64,000 nucleotides of DNA from positions 62,001 through 126,000 of the forward strand of contig JAMZAV010001053.1 in the NCBI GenBank assembly GCA_024449915.1. Direction: 5' to 3'. Positions within the stretch are counted from its first letter, which is position 1, and every line of letters starts with the position of its first letter. Origin of the DNA: Sweltsa coloradensis. Taxonomy: Eukaryota; Arthropoda; Insecta; Plecoptera; Chloroperlidae. Shown here piece by piece: positions 1 to 10,496 of the stretch. The notes under the pieces are model-generated. The model was given only the letters and a program-made list of their open reading frames with translations, was not told the origin of the DNA and did no database searches. The translations under genes and the position numbers were made by a program.

Positions 1-1384
1 TTTTTGGTAGATTATTTCTATGTGTTTTTAATGAATCCATGCAATTAATTTTCGGACAATTACAGCCTGAGTTTATGTATTTGAAGCCATGGCATGTGTA
101 GATGAATATATGCTACTACTCTGTGATCTTTATGTTTCAAATACATTTTGTCGAGACACAGTTGGTGAAACAATTAGATATTTGGTATTAATCGATTCGT
201 TATGAACTGAACTTAAAAAATTTTGATTGGGTTAATTTCGTTTTATTTACTGAGACCTTCCCTGGGCAAAAATATGATGGCCGCCGTCATTGAACATTTT
301 AACTTAAATATCTTTAAAAGTATTTCGCCGATTTCAATTTTAAAGGAACCGTTGAAAAGGTTATATAAAGAGCTACAAATGATTTACCAACAATTTTCCA
401 GAAAATTTAATATTTTTTAGGTAATGTTTGGTTTGAGTTTATGGTATTTTTAACGATTTTTTCAGAGCACAATAGGTGAAACAACTATGTATGGGGTATC
501 AATCGATTTGTTATGAACCGTGATTTAACCATTTTGATGGGGAAAATTTCGATTGTTTTACTGAGCCCTTCCCATAGCAAAAAACAAGATGGCCATCGCC
601 AATGACCCTTTCGACTCGCATATCATTAAAAGGATAGATCCGATTTTTAATTCTCGTATACCGTTGAAAAGGTAAATAAAAGATAAATAAACTATATATT
701 TACCATTGTGTTGAAACTTTAATATTTACTGAGGTTATGTTTCAAAAACTTAAATTATTTACCACACTCGTCATCGTTATGGAACTTAAGGCGCATATAT
801 TTACATGACCAAAACGGTTTTTGAATATGTGTGGCTTGTTTATACGTAGAATTTCTCTTTATGTATTCAATGAGTCCTTACTTTTTATGTTCCGACAAAA
901 TAACCCGAGATAATGTATTTGAAGCGACGGCATGTGTAAATGAATAATATATGCATCGAGTATTTTGATCTTGATGTCTTAAACACATTTTGTCGAGGCA
1001 CAATAATTGATAAAAGAATTATGTATCTCGTATCAGTCGATTCGTTATGAAACGTACTTTAACAATTTTGATGAGGTACCCGTCGCAAAAAAACAAGATG
1101 GCCGCCGAAAAAAACTTTGGAGCTTATATATTTTCTAAGATAATTGCATGACAGATTCATTTCAAAGGTACCGTTGGAAAGGTTATTAAAAGAGCAAAAA
1201 GTATAAACTTGCAATTTTCACGAAACGTTTATATTAACTGAGGTTATCTTGTTACTACACTCGATCGTTACAGTTATGGAACAAATATGGCGTATATATA
1301 TGTATATATTTTGTTTAACCTTTATTTTATAGTAGGCGACTATGACGCTGTTATTTTGGTACCATAGACAGAACTTAATAATGT

Positions 1385-1470
1385 TCTTCCACCGGGGATT
1401 GATTCCGGGACCAGTTGGTAAGAGTATGACATTGACAGCCTAGGTCCCGAGTTCAATCCCCGGTGGAGGT
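1385..1470 (+). other. tRNA-like hairpin in the foldback spacer
   Basis: An A-box-like CAGTTGGTAAGAG is followed by a T-arm-like GAGTTCAATCCCCGG. The first 24 bases are also nearly complementary to the last 24, so the segment can form a long hairpin. It may be a decayed tRNA gene or the head of a tRNA-derived SINE. I do not call it a functional tRNA because no clean anticodon arm is visible. Confidence 0.4.
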
Positions 1471-1591
1471 ATTTTGTAAATTTCTGTCTTAATATATATA
1501 TTTTTTGGTTTTTAGAGATTTTCGTGGCCGATATGTATTAATGTACTCTGTTTATTTGTTTCAATGCCACGTATATTTTCTTTGGGCCGAC

Positions 1592-1625
1592 GTTTCGATG
1601 GGATTTCATCCACCATCATCTTGAG
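1592..1625 (-). ncRNA. Degenerate hammerhead-ribozyme-like core (PLE relic)
   Basis: On the minus strand CTCAAGA is followed by a stem (GATGG...CCCATC) and GAAAC. The layout is that of a hammerhead, but the invariant G of CUGANGA is C, so it should be inactive. It resembles the cores at the PLE ends elsewhere in this window and is probably a scrap of a PLE terminus. Confidence 0.45.
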
Positions 1626-3340
1626 GGCCAATTCAACTTAAAATATTAAAACTTAAAACTACATAATTATTGTTAAATACAGAGCAAAACTGGAGAGAAG
1701 AAAAAACAACAAAAGTCAACAAAATAAATTACTGCACGTTTCGTTTCGTAACGTTTCGTGAAAATTGCAAGTGTATACTTTTTTGCTCCTTTAATAACCT
1801 TTCCAACGGTACCTTTGAAATAATTGTGTCATGCAATTATCTTAGAAAATATATAAGCTCCAAAGTTTTTTCGGCGGCCATCTTATTCTTTTGCGACGGG
1901 TACCTCATCAAAATTGTTAAAGTACGTTTCATAACGAATCGACTGATACCAGATACATAATTATTTTATTAATTATTGTGCCTCGACGAAATGTGTTTAA
2001 AACATCAAGATAAAAATACTCGATGCATATATTATTCATTTACACATGCCGTCGCTTCAAATACATTATCTCGGAATATATTTGTCGGAACATAAAAAGT
2101 AAGGACTCATTGAATACATAAAGAGATATGCTTCGGATAAACAAGCCACACATTCAAAAACCGTTTCGGTCATGTAAATATATGCGCCATAATTTCCATA
2201 ACGATGACGAGTGTGGTAAATAATTTAAGTTTTTGTAACATAAACTCAGTAAATGTTAAAGTTTCAACAAAATGATGAATATAGAGTTTATATATCTTTT
2301 AATTACCTTTTCAACGGCATACGTGAATTAAAAATCGGATATAAACTTTTAATGGTATGCGAGTCAAAAGGGTCATTGGCGGTGGCCATCTTATTTTTGC
2401 TATGGGAAGGGCTCAGTAAAAAAAACGAAATTTTCCCCATCAAAATTGTTAAATCACGGTTCATAACGAATCGATTGATACCCCATACATAGTTGTTTCA
2501 CCTATTGTGCTCTGAAAAAATCGTTAAAAATACCAAAAACTCAAATCAAACATAACCTCAAAAATATTAAACTTTCTGGAAAATTGTTTTGTAAATCATT
2601 TGTAGCTCTTTTTATTAACTTTTTAACCGTACCTTTAAAATTGAAATCGGCGAAATACTTTAAAAGATATTTAAGTTAAAATGTTCAATGACGGCAGCCA
2701 TCTTGTTTTTGCCCAGGGAAGGTTTCAGTAAAAAAATAAAAATTTACCCAATCAAAATTGTTTAAGTTCGGTTCATAACGAATCGATGTATACCAAATAT
2801 CTAATTGTTTCACCAACTGTGTCTCGACAAAATGTATTTGAAACATAAAGATCACAGAGTAGTAGCATATATTCATCTACACATGCCATAGCTTCAAATA
2901 CATAAACTCGGGCTGTAATTGTCCGAAAATTAAATGCATTTATTCATAAAAAACACAAAGAAATAATCTACCAGAAATGCATCTTAATAAAATGTAAAAC
3001 CTTTTTACCTAGTAAATATCGTTCCATAACGAGAAAGTGTAAAGTAAACAGTTAAAGTTTTTGTAACATAACCTCAAACATATGGAATTTTCGTGAAAAT
3101 TTGTAAAAAATAACTTAAATTTCAATCATTTACCTTTCGAATGGTACCTTTGAAATTGAAATCGGTCAAATACTTACAAAGATACGCTAGTTTAAAATTC
3201 GAAAGCGGCGGCCATCTTGTTTTAGATATGGCCGGTCTCAGCCAAAAAATCAAGACTCTCACGATCAAAATTGTTTATCTATGGCTCAATACAAATCGAT
3301 TGATACCACATACATAGCTCTTACACCTTTTCGGCCACGG

Positions 3341-3680
3341 AATTACCTATGCTCCCCTACTATACGCCAATCATCTGGAAACATGTCATAAAACCATGAA
3401 ATATTAAAAATAAAATAATAACTTCCAATGCGGGATCAGTCAGGTGCACAAACATGTCGTTGTGCATTCTGTCTTCTCCCACAGATGTGCGACGTAATGA
3501 GCTTAACGCCATACGGAGTTCCTACATAGAGAACGCTCTGTTGTATGGCTCATCGTTTTCAGATGAGAAATTAACTTGCACTGGCCGACCGTACCCGTCA
3601 TGTTACAGGTAAACTACAACCAAAGTATAACCATAGATGAGAGATAACTAAAACAAAGGCGGCTCCAAAGACAGACGACG
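3341..3680. other. No recognised feature
   Basis: AT-rich sequence between the foldback element and the first LINE-A copy. I see no long frame, repeat family or RNA gene. Confidence 0.5.
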
Positions 3681-4262
3681 ACGTGAGAAACTAGGGCGCT
3701 TCAACCGGCTAGGTCATATAGCGCCGCCTGTGATTATGTAAGTTAATGAAATTATTTTATTCCGTGCATGATGGTTTTATTGTAAGTAGTATAAATTATA
3801 ATAAGGCATAAATTTATATTGGTTGTGATTATGGTATTGGTGATTAATATTATTATGTATCATAATTTTTACTATTGATTGACAAGAGACTAAAGATTTT
3901 TTTGTTTGGTTTATTTGGATTAAGAACGCGTCAACCGTTAGGTCATAATGCACCACTCTAACCAAGGGGGGGGAGGAGGGGCCCATGCTAGTCTGAACCA
4001 GCCACGGGTAAGGGGAGGAAAGGGGGTTCTCACGTCGCGGTCGTCATTGTCTTCGTCATCGTTCATGGTTTGAGAGTAGAAAGTTTGTCGGCGTTTTCTT
4101 CTTATAATTAAGTTCTTCATATAATTGGAAAAATATTTTATTATACGTGCGCAAGGCAACATACTTAATACATTATGCTAGTTATGATGTATGGTTTTGT
4201 AAAGAGCTGCTATATTTTAATCTAAATTCGATCAAACTTATAATGTTGACATTATTGGGGTG
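3681..4262 (-). mobile_element. LINE-A 3' end, interrupted by SINE-1
   Basis: The terminus (plus-strand view GACGTGAGAAACTAGGGCGC, then AACCGG...GCGCCGCCTGTGA) and 3'UTR run 3681-3896. They resume at about 4067 (AAAGTTTGTCGGCGTT, then GTGCGCAAGGCA). The gap is a truncated SINE-1. The copy is old and strongly 5' truncated. Confidence 0.75.
3897..4066 (-). mobile_element. SINE-1, 5'-truncated
   Basis: The 3' tail (plus-strand view TTATTTGGATTAAGAACGCG) and the GC-rich middle are present and the head is missing. It lies inside a LINE-A copy. GAGACTAAAG on the left and GAGAGTAGAAAG on the right may be a decayed target duplication. Confidence 0.75.
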
Positions 4263-4267
4263 CATGA

Positions 4268-4628
4268 GTTATTTGTTGGGTTTATTTGGGTTAAGGGCGT
4301 GTGAACGGTGGGTCACAATGCGCCGTCTAGCCCAGGGGATCCGGGGAGGAGGAGCCCATGCTGGTCAGAACCACCCACGGCAAGGGGGCAAAAAGGAGGG
4401 TTCATACGTCGCGGTCGTGATTGTCTTTGTCATCGAATTCTTTGTCGTTAAGGGGATAAGGAGAACTCCCCGACATTAACTGCCAGAACTCGCCTCTAGT
4501 TTCAGGGAGTAATTATATACCCCTGTTTACCAGCTGATTGTTGCGAGATGGACTTTACCTCTTTTCTCGCCTTTTACGATTAGCAGAGCCATGCTCTGGG
4601 CCAATTCTACCCTGGGCCCAGACGAGGG
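4268..4628 (-). mobile_element. SINE-1, near full length
   Basis: Complete from 3' tail (left) to the head motif GGGCCCAGACG-type (right). The head holds a possible pol III A box (TGGCCCAGAGC) and a weaker B-box-like CGATTCAAGAG. Apparent reading frames across it are chance frames shared by all copies. Confidence 0.85.
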
Positions 4629-4728
4629 ATATTAGAAAATAAGAAAGTTTTTTACTGTTATCATTTGATTAAGAGATAACAAATTGCGTGCGCAAGGCAT
4701 CATATTACATTCATCTGACCTATGGTTT
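4629..4728 (-). repeat. LINE-A internal remnant
   Basis: Matches the coding-end part of LINE-A (GTTATCAT...GATT, GTGCGCAAGGCATCATATT) with deletions. It served as the target of the next LINE-A insertion. Confidence 0.6.
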
Positions 4729-4742
4729 ATCTTAAATCACTA

Positions 4743-5144
4743 CGACGTGAGAAACTAGGGCGCTTCAACCGGTTAGGTCATATTGCGCCGCCTGTGAATG
4801 AAAGTAAATTAGAAGAGTTAATGCAGGTATGTTTGATGATTAGATTGTTTTCTAAGTGTATAAATAACAAAATAAATTGAAGATGAAGAAAGTTATAGCA
4901 AAATAAAAGTTATGTATGTAAATGAAAATAAAGAAATGAAAGAAATGTGTATGATGTGAATTAAAGTTTGTTAAATAGATTACTTTGGATGAGAAATTTG
5001 GAAAGTTTGTCGCCGTTATCATATTATGATAGAAGTTCTTCATATGATTGGGAGAGATCAAATTGCATGCGCAAGGCATCATATTTGGTACATTCTGCTA
5101 GCATTTGATGTACGGTTAAAGGTACATCACATGTGTCACATATG
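4743..5144 (-). mobile_element. LINE-A, 402-bp truncated insertion with 14-bp TSD
   Basis: The direct repeat ATCTTAAATCACTA occurs at 4729-4742 and 5145-5158, so both ends are exact. The 3' terminus is ...TTTCTCACGTCG on the minus strand. The 5' truncation falls in the degraded C-terminal frame. This proves LINE-A is a separate retroposed unit that moves by target-primed reverse transcription. Confidence 0.92.
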
Positions 5145-5165
5145 ATCTTAAATCACTAACTATTT

Positions 5166-5625
5166 TTTTGTAGCCTATTAAAGGACGCACTACCGTTAAG
5201 TCTAATGTGCCACTCTAGGGTAGGGGATGCAGTGAGGAAGGGCCAATGCTGGTCAGGTGGTTTTTAGTTGTTTTTTGTTGGATTACGGCCCCTTCAACAG
5301 TTAAGTCATAACGCAACATTCTAGCCCAGTAGAAAGAGGAGAATAATACCATGCTTGTCAGAAACAGACAAGGGTATTGGATGGAAAGATTGGGTTTTTT
5401 CATCGTCTTTGTCATTGTCTTTGTCATCGTTTGTGTTGTCAAATTTGTCGTCGTCTGAGAGTTCGTCAAAGGAAGGGGAGAGGTCCCCGACGACGATCAA
5501 CAGAGCTCGCCTCTTGTTTCAGGGAGTAAAATACTACCGTTCTTACTAGCTGATAAATGGGTTTTTTCTTTTTCTTCGCCTTCTACGATTAGCAGAACCT
5601 TCATGCCATGGGCCAAATTTTGCAC
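5166..5625 (-). mobile_element. Two SINE-1 copies (fragment plus near-complete)
   Basis: A short 3' fragment (about 5166-5262) is followed by a second copy (about 5276-5625) that runs from tail to head. Both are diverged. Confidence 0.7.
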
Positions 5626-5732
5626 GAATCAAGACTTGCGACATTCCTTGCCAGTTAACCAGACGAACAATTATGTAGACTTAACTCTTGTGAATATTAA
5701 AACAATAGTAGAAGAAATGGAAAAGAAGACGT

Positions 5733-6018
5733 TAGATTCCAGGGCGCTTTAACCGTGAAGGTCTTTTTGCACCGCCTATGAGTTTAATCATTTGAGCTTG
5801 TTGTGTGTTTAATTTTTAAAAGTTTTCTTATGAAAATTAAATTAAAAAGGCACCAAAGGACAAAATGCGTATGGCCTGGCCCTATATGATCGGGAAAATA
5901 TTCTACAAGGGCGTGTCAACCGTCAAGTCATAATGCACCACTCAAGCCTAGGGGATATGGGGAGGTGGGACCCATGCTGGTCAAAACTAGCCACGGGTAA
6001 TAGGAGGAAAGGGGGTTT
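5733..6018 (-). mobile_element. LINE-A tail followed by partial SINE-1
   Basis: A degenerate LINE-A terminus and short 3'UTR lie at about 5733-5900. The 3' half of a SINE-1 follows at about 5903-6018. Confidence 0.65.
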
Positions 6019-6044
6019 GAAAATTGGACAGAAATATAAAAAAA

Positions 6045-6089
6045 CTCATCCATCAACGCGACTGATATATCGTTCATGAAGCGGCCTAG
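6045..6089 (+). repeat. HINE-like element, 3' end only
   Basis: Contains the 3' subterminal repeat (CTCATCCAT), the AACGCGACTGA...CGTT hairpin region and terminal CTAG followed by T. It matches the ends of the complete copies at 36, 54, 56, 58 and 60 kb. Confidence 0.55.
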
Positions 6090-6141
6090 TATTATAATAT
6101 GCCAAAGATTGTTGAAACAAACAGTTTTTTTCGGATATCTT

Positions 6142-6205
6142 GTCACAAGGGTGCGTCAACCGTAAGGTCTTTGATATTTCATAATATGCCACTCTGGCCT
6201 ACTGG
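6142..6205 (-). repeat. SINE-1 tail fragment
   Basis: Only the tail GTGCGTCAACCGTAAGGTC and a few following bases are recognisable. Confidence 0.5.
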
Positions 6206-6429
6206 GAAGTGTTCAGATAGTGTGACCGGCTCGGGCGGATAGTGCTGGGTTCGATGCGAGTTGGTGGGTGACGCGGGTAAAATTCTGCGTTTAAACTTTA
6301 AACGGACGCGAGTTGCTACGACGGTTGAGTTTTCAATGCAAGTTTGAACTTATACCTTCTACCTCGCGTTCCGAACCGAGTCCCAACTCGAGGAGAACGC
6401 TAGTAATAAAAACAGTTAATGGTTTATTG

Positions 6430-6586
6430 TATTGAGGGCGCGTCAACAGTAAGGGCAGTATGCGCCACTGTAGCCAAAGGGATGTGAGGAGGAAAGTGTC
6501 ATGTTCGTCAGAACCAGGAAAGAGTAGGGGGCGGAAAGATGGCTCCGACAATGATTGCAAGAGCTCGAATCTAGTTTCGGGGACGA
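6430..6586 (-). mobile_element. SINE-1 with internal deletion
   Basis: The tail and first GC-rich block are followed directly by the AGAGCTCG...TAGTTTCGGGGA block. The middle is deleted. It abuts an oppositely oriented SINE-1. Confidence 0.65.
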
Positions 6587-6589
6587 CGA

Positions 6590-6830
6590 TTGACCTTGCC
6601 CCCTTCCCTTGACGACCCCCCGGCGACGATGACAATGACACAACGAACAATGACAAAGGCGATGACGACCGCGACGTGAGAAACCCCCCTTCCTCCCCTT
6701 ACCCGAGGCTGGTTCTGACCAGCATGGGCCCCTCCTCTCCCCCACCCCTTAGGCTAGAGTGGTGCATTATGACCTAACGGTTGACGCGTCCTTAATCCAA
6801 ATAAACCAAAATAAACCAACATAGTTTCGG
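6590..6830 (+). mobile_element. SINE-1 in plus orientation, head missing
   Basis: Runs from CCTTGCCCCCTTCCC through GACCTAACGGTTGACGCG to an A-rich end (AATAAACCAAAATAAACC). It is one of very few plus-oriented copies and forms an inverted pair with the preceding one. Confidence 0.8.
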
Positions 6831-6929
6831 GAGTAATATATATTCCCTCTTGCTATAGCCTGTTAAAAACCGCCTCTTTAATATAAAACTCTTTAGAATT
6901 AGTAAAGCTCTAGTATGCAGTTGCCACTC

Positions 6930-7080
6930 GTCTACGACGACATGAGAAACTAGGGCGCTTCAACCGGTTAGGTCATATTGCGCCGCCTGTGATATTGAAA
7001 GTTAATGGTGTGTTTGATGATCATATTGTTAAAAAGTGTATATATAATAATATAAAATGATGATGATAGAACAATAAGCT
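6930..7080 (-). mobile_element. LINE-A 3' end
   Basis: Clear terminus (plus view ACATGAGAAACTAGGGCGC) and about 100 bp of 3'UTR. Confidence 0.8.
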
Positions 7081-8180
7081 GGTTCGCCCGGATTCTCCTC
7101 CAGGATATCATGATCACGGTTTGGTCTCATGACAGTTTACATTGTGGTTTCAGTGGAACTTACACATGGCGGTGATCAAACGTCGATCGTTCTCACTCTG
7201 GTGGGAAATCTGTCACCCATTACAACAATAATGCACTGTCATTGTCTTCGTCAGGGTGCTGAAAGTGCAATGGTAAATAGTGTGGCAGTGTGCCTTCAAC
7301 TGTGTCGAGGCGAAGTAGTTCGCAGGACACGCACCAGAGTGTTATGGTCGCTTTTTTGAGTGAAGTTTCCGAGAGAGTGCGTTAATGGAGTTCGACTGAT
7401 CGATTAGTCGTAAAATTTATAATAGACAAGGCTGTATTTTTCAATTTTTAATTTTCAATTCTTGTTGAAACAAAAAACCACTTTCCGTGACAAGCTTTTA
7501 GAATCACATGGCGAGCACATGTGTTTTAAAACTTTGTAAAATGTAACTCTGCTTATTATGTGATTTTGAAAGTGGTGTTATTCTTCAAAGGTGTCTATTT
7601 AATTGGCTTACGAAGGTAAGGAAAGTCGGATTATAAAACAAGCTATTGCTATTATAGGCATTTGATCTTAATTCATTCACATTATTGATTGAACTAGGAC
7701 GCCGTTCATAGGTATTTAGTCCAATACGAAATCTTCTTGAGAGTGAATTTATTAGTGAACATAGTTTTGTGCGAATAAAAACTAACGTGAGTTTGAGATT
7801 TCGTTTTCCTCATCTACTGCCTATAATTTAGACATGAAAATGTCGGTACGAGGATTCTGCATTGAGCCATCTACTGTTTGTTGAGTCGTCTTTTGCTGGA
7901 TTATCTAGCATGGGCCTGTATCTGTTGTAGGCTATTAATAAATTTTGTTTCATTTTCGTTTGGTTTATGTTATTCACATCACCACTCATAGTAGGTCTAC
8001 ATCGTCTCGATTAGTGCAAGTCCATATAAGGAAATTGAAAGTTTTATCTAACTTCAACCAATTTAGTTGTATAATTTTACCTGTTTTTTTAATCGTTTAG
8101 TCTATGTCTCTTTCTATTTAATTTTGACTTTGATATTATCTGCAGTGTTTCTTCTGTTATAACATTTAAATTTCAAAACA
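7081..8180. other. Sequence upstream of the P-like transposase
   Basis: No family recognised. It presumably holds the 5' part of the P-like element (promoter and terminal inverted repeat), but I could not pair a terminal repeat with the 3' side. A short frame at 7129-7359 shows no recognisable domain. Confidence 0.35.
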
Positions 8181-9074
8181 ATGAGTGACTATTGTAAAGC
8201 TCTGGGGTGTGGGAGCTGCCGTACAACTTGCAACTTGCACTTCTTCCGTTTCCCAAAGGATGCTGAACGTTCTGCTATTTGGGTTGAAAGATCGGGTAAC
8301 ACAGATTTACGTCGTCTACATTGTTTAAGCTTGTACAATAATGCAAGGTTATGTTCCCGTCATTTCCCAAGAACAGAATTAAAAAACGATGCACAGATAA
8401 ACTTAACTGGAATGCATTACCATACATCTTCGATCACAGACGAATCGTAAAACAACCTGAACAACCATATGTCAATGTTAATAACACAATTAATATTAAA
8501 TCTTTATCTTTATCCGTACATAATATCATTGATTCAACCAATATTCAAGAACGAAATCATGTCATTACTTCAAAAGAAATTGATCTGCAACAACTTTCGC
8601 AACAATCGGAGCCAATTCCATCACAACATGTTAACTTGAAAAGGAGAAGATCTTGCGAGGTTGATGAAGAATCAGAATATTCAAACAGTTCTACCAAACG
8701 CGGTTGTCACGTTGAAAAGATTATAATTCCGTGCAACAGCCGTCTTGACAGTAATACCATATCTTCAGCGATCGTACCTGGCTTAAGTGTCGATGATATA
8801 AAAACTACTGTACCCAAGACTCGAATTAAGTGTCCTCGAAACGAAAGTAATGCGAATCGTATTGATAAACGTAAAATCGTCAAGAGAGCAATTTTGAAGT
8901 CTATAGATGCTACCAGAGTAAAACAGCTTTCAACCAAAAAACAACAAATGTACCATGAGATAGTTAAGGCAAGAAAGCAAATTGATACTCTGAAACGTAG
9001 ATGTAAACACTTGCAATTGGATATTAAAAATATAAGATCTAATCAAATTTTCTCAGTAATTCAAGAAATAGAGA
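8181..9074 (+). pseudogene. P-element-like transposase, THAP and coiled-coil part
   Basis: The frame starting at 8181 (CAAAACAATGA context) encodes a THAP zinc-binding DNA-binding domain: a Cys pair near the start, a central Trp, then CSRHF. The closing box NALPYIF, equivalent to AVPTYF, lies in another frame, so a frameshift sits near 8395-8410. That second frame continues through a Ser/Gln-rich linker with a KRRRS basic patch to a heptad-like Lys/Gln-rich segment at the end, probably a dimerisation coiled coil. This order (THAP, coiled coil, RNase H-like core) is that of P-element/THAP9 transposases. The frame runs into an inserted SINE-1. In a functional protein this part would bind the element's ends. 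Confidence 0.88.
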
Positions 9075-9443
9075 ATTTTGTTTATTTGGATTAAGGACGC
9101 GTCAACCGTTATGTCATAATGCACCACTCTAGCCTAAGGGGGGGGGAGGAGCCCATGCTGGTCAGAACCAGCCACGGGTAAGGGGTGGAAGGGGGGTTTC
9201 TCACGTCGCGGTCGTCATCGTCTTTGTCATCGTTCGTTGTGTTCTTGTCATCGTCGCCGGGGGTTGTCAAGGGAAGGGGGCAAGGTCCCCGACGACGATT
9301 GCCAGAGCTCGCCTCTAGTTTGGGGAGTAAGATACTCCGCCCTTACTAGCTGATGTTTGCGAGGTGGACTTTTTCTCTTGAATCGCCTTTTACGATTAGC
9401 AGAGCCATGCTCTGGGCCTATTCTACCCCGGGCCCAGACGGGG
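9075..9443 (-). mobile_element. SINE-1 inserted in the transposase gene
   Basis: A near-complete copy runs from tail (TTATTTGGATTAAGGACGCG) to head (GGGCCCAGACGGGG). It separates the coiled coil from the catalytic domain. I see no convincing target duplication. Its length (about 369 bp) is compatible with either an exonic hit or residence in a former intron. Confidence 0.88.
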
Positions 9444-10463
9444 TTAATGTGAATGTGAATGTGTCTCCTGTCGCTGCTCGTCTTTTCGCGAATCAACTGA
9501 GAAATGGAAAGAAAAAGCCCCGTGGTAGACGTTACTCTATGGACGATAAGATTGTGGCACTTTCTCTTTACAAGAGAAGCCCAAAAGCATATAAGCTAAT
9601 GCAAACATTCCTTACGTTACCAGCTCCGCGAACTCTAATAACTGTGTTAAACCGTATTCCCTTTATCCCGGGGATTAATGAGTCTGTTTTCACCCATCTT
9701 AAGGAAAGAGTTGCGAAAATGAACGAGTCTGACCGTGTTTGTTCTTTGCTGTTCGACGAAGTTTCTCTCAGCACCGGCATTGGATACTCTGAGAAGATGG
9801 ACCGTATCGTCGGCTACGAGGATTATGGACGCCTTGGCAGAACAAAGGATTTGGCTAACCATGCTCTAGTTTTTATGGTTCGTGGTCTACGAAAAAAATT
9901 CAAACAACCAGTGGCATATTACTTCTGCAAGGACGTAACAAAGACACGTCAACTTGAGCATATCATTGTAGAAGTAATTGAATTCTTGCAAGATACTGGG
10001 CTACACGTTGTCTGTACCATTTGTGACCAGGGAACAACTAACGTTTCTGCTTTAGATTCCATTGTTCTTAACAAAACATCTCAAGTTATCCTTCCTGAAC
10101 ACGGCAAGTGCTTTAAAATAAAAGATGACGATATTGTTGTAATTTACGATCCTCCTCATCTTTTAAAAAGTCTCCGCAATGCTTTCATGAAGTATGTTGT
10201 CCGATCGACTCCTACAGAAGCATCTATTACTGGAACTGACAACCAGATAGCAACTGGAGAAGCAAGATGGGATCACGTCAAAAAACTCTTTGAAAAAGAT
10301 CGCACTACTATTTTTCGAAGAGTTGTAAAGTTAACTGAAGCTCATATCAACCCTTCTTCACAACAAAAAAATGCGAGTTAACCTTGCAACACAAGTAATG
10401 AGCCAACAAGTAGCTGCTGGTATTAACTCGATGATTGCCGACCCAAATATTTTTGACTTAGGT
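9443..10463 (+). pseudogene. P-element-like transposase, RNase H-like catalytic domain
   Basis: The reading starts at VNVNVSPVAARLF after the SINE; the residues before it are SINE-derived. It shows LLFDEVSL (first acidic residue), ICDQGTTN (second) and YDPPHLLKSLRNAF, the hallmark block of P/THAP9 transposases. The frame fails at an A7 run near 10364-10370. The other frame then carries MRVNLATQVMSQQVAAGI up to a single TAA at 10464. So it has one frameshift and one nonsense change, both recent-looking because the flanking protein is well preserved. Confidence 0.92.
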
Positions 10464-10496
10464 TAAACATCTGTTTCCGAGTCTAGAAATCACTAC

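Larger units (their letters stand above)
1..3340. repeat. Large foldback-type inverted repeat (left end cut by window)
   Basis: Bases 1 to about 1235 are the imperfect reverse complement of about 1755 to 2975, with symmetry centre near 1493. The right arm continues to about 3340, so the left arm starts before the window. Each arm holds diverged copies of one module, recognisable by CGATTCGTTATGAA next to an AAGATGGC-type motif: near 170-280, 480-600 and 1010-1110 on the left, and 1870-1960, 2380-2500, 2690-2810 and 3200-3320 on the right. There is no transposase. This looks like a non-autonomous foldback or palindromic DNA element. Open frames here are shadows. Confidence 0.8.

Noticed and set aside
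3938..4479. Gly/Pro-rich and Arg-rich frames over the GC-rich SINE parts
   Set aside because: The same frames recur at every SINE-1 copy with shifts and stops; they reflect GC-rich SINE sequence, not a protein family.
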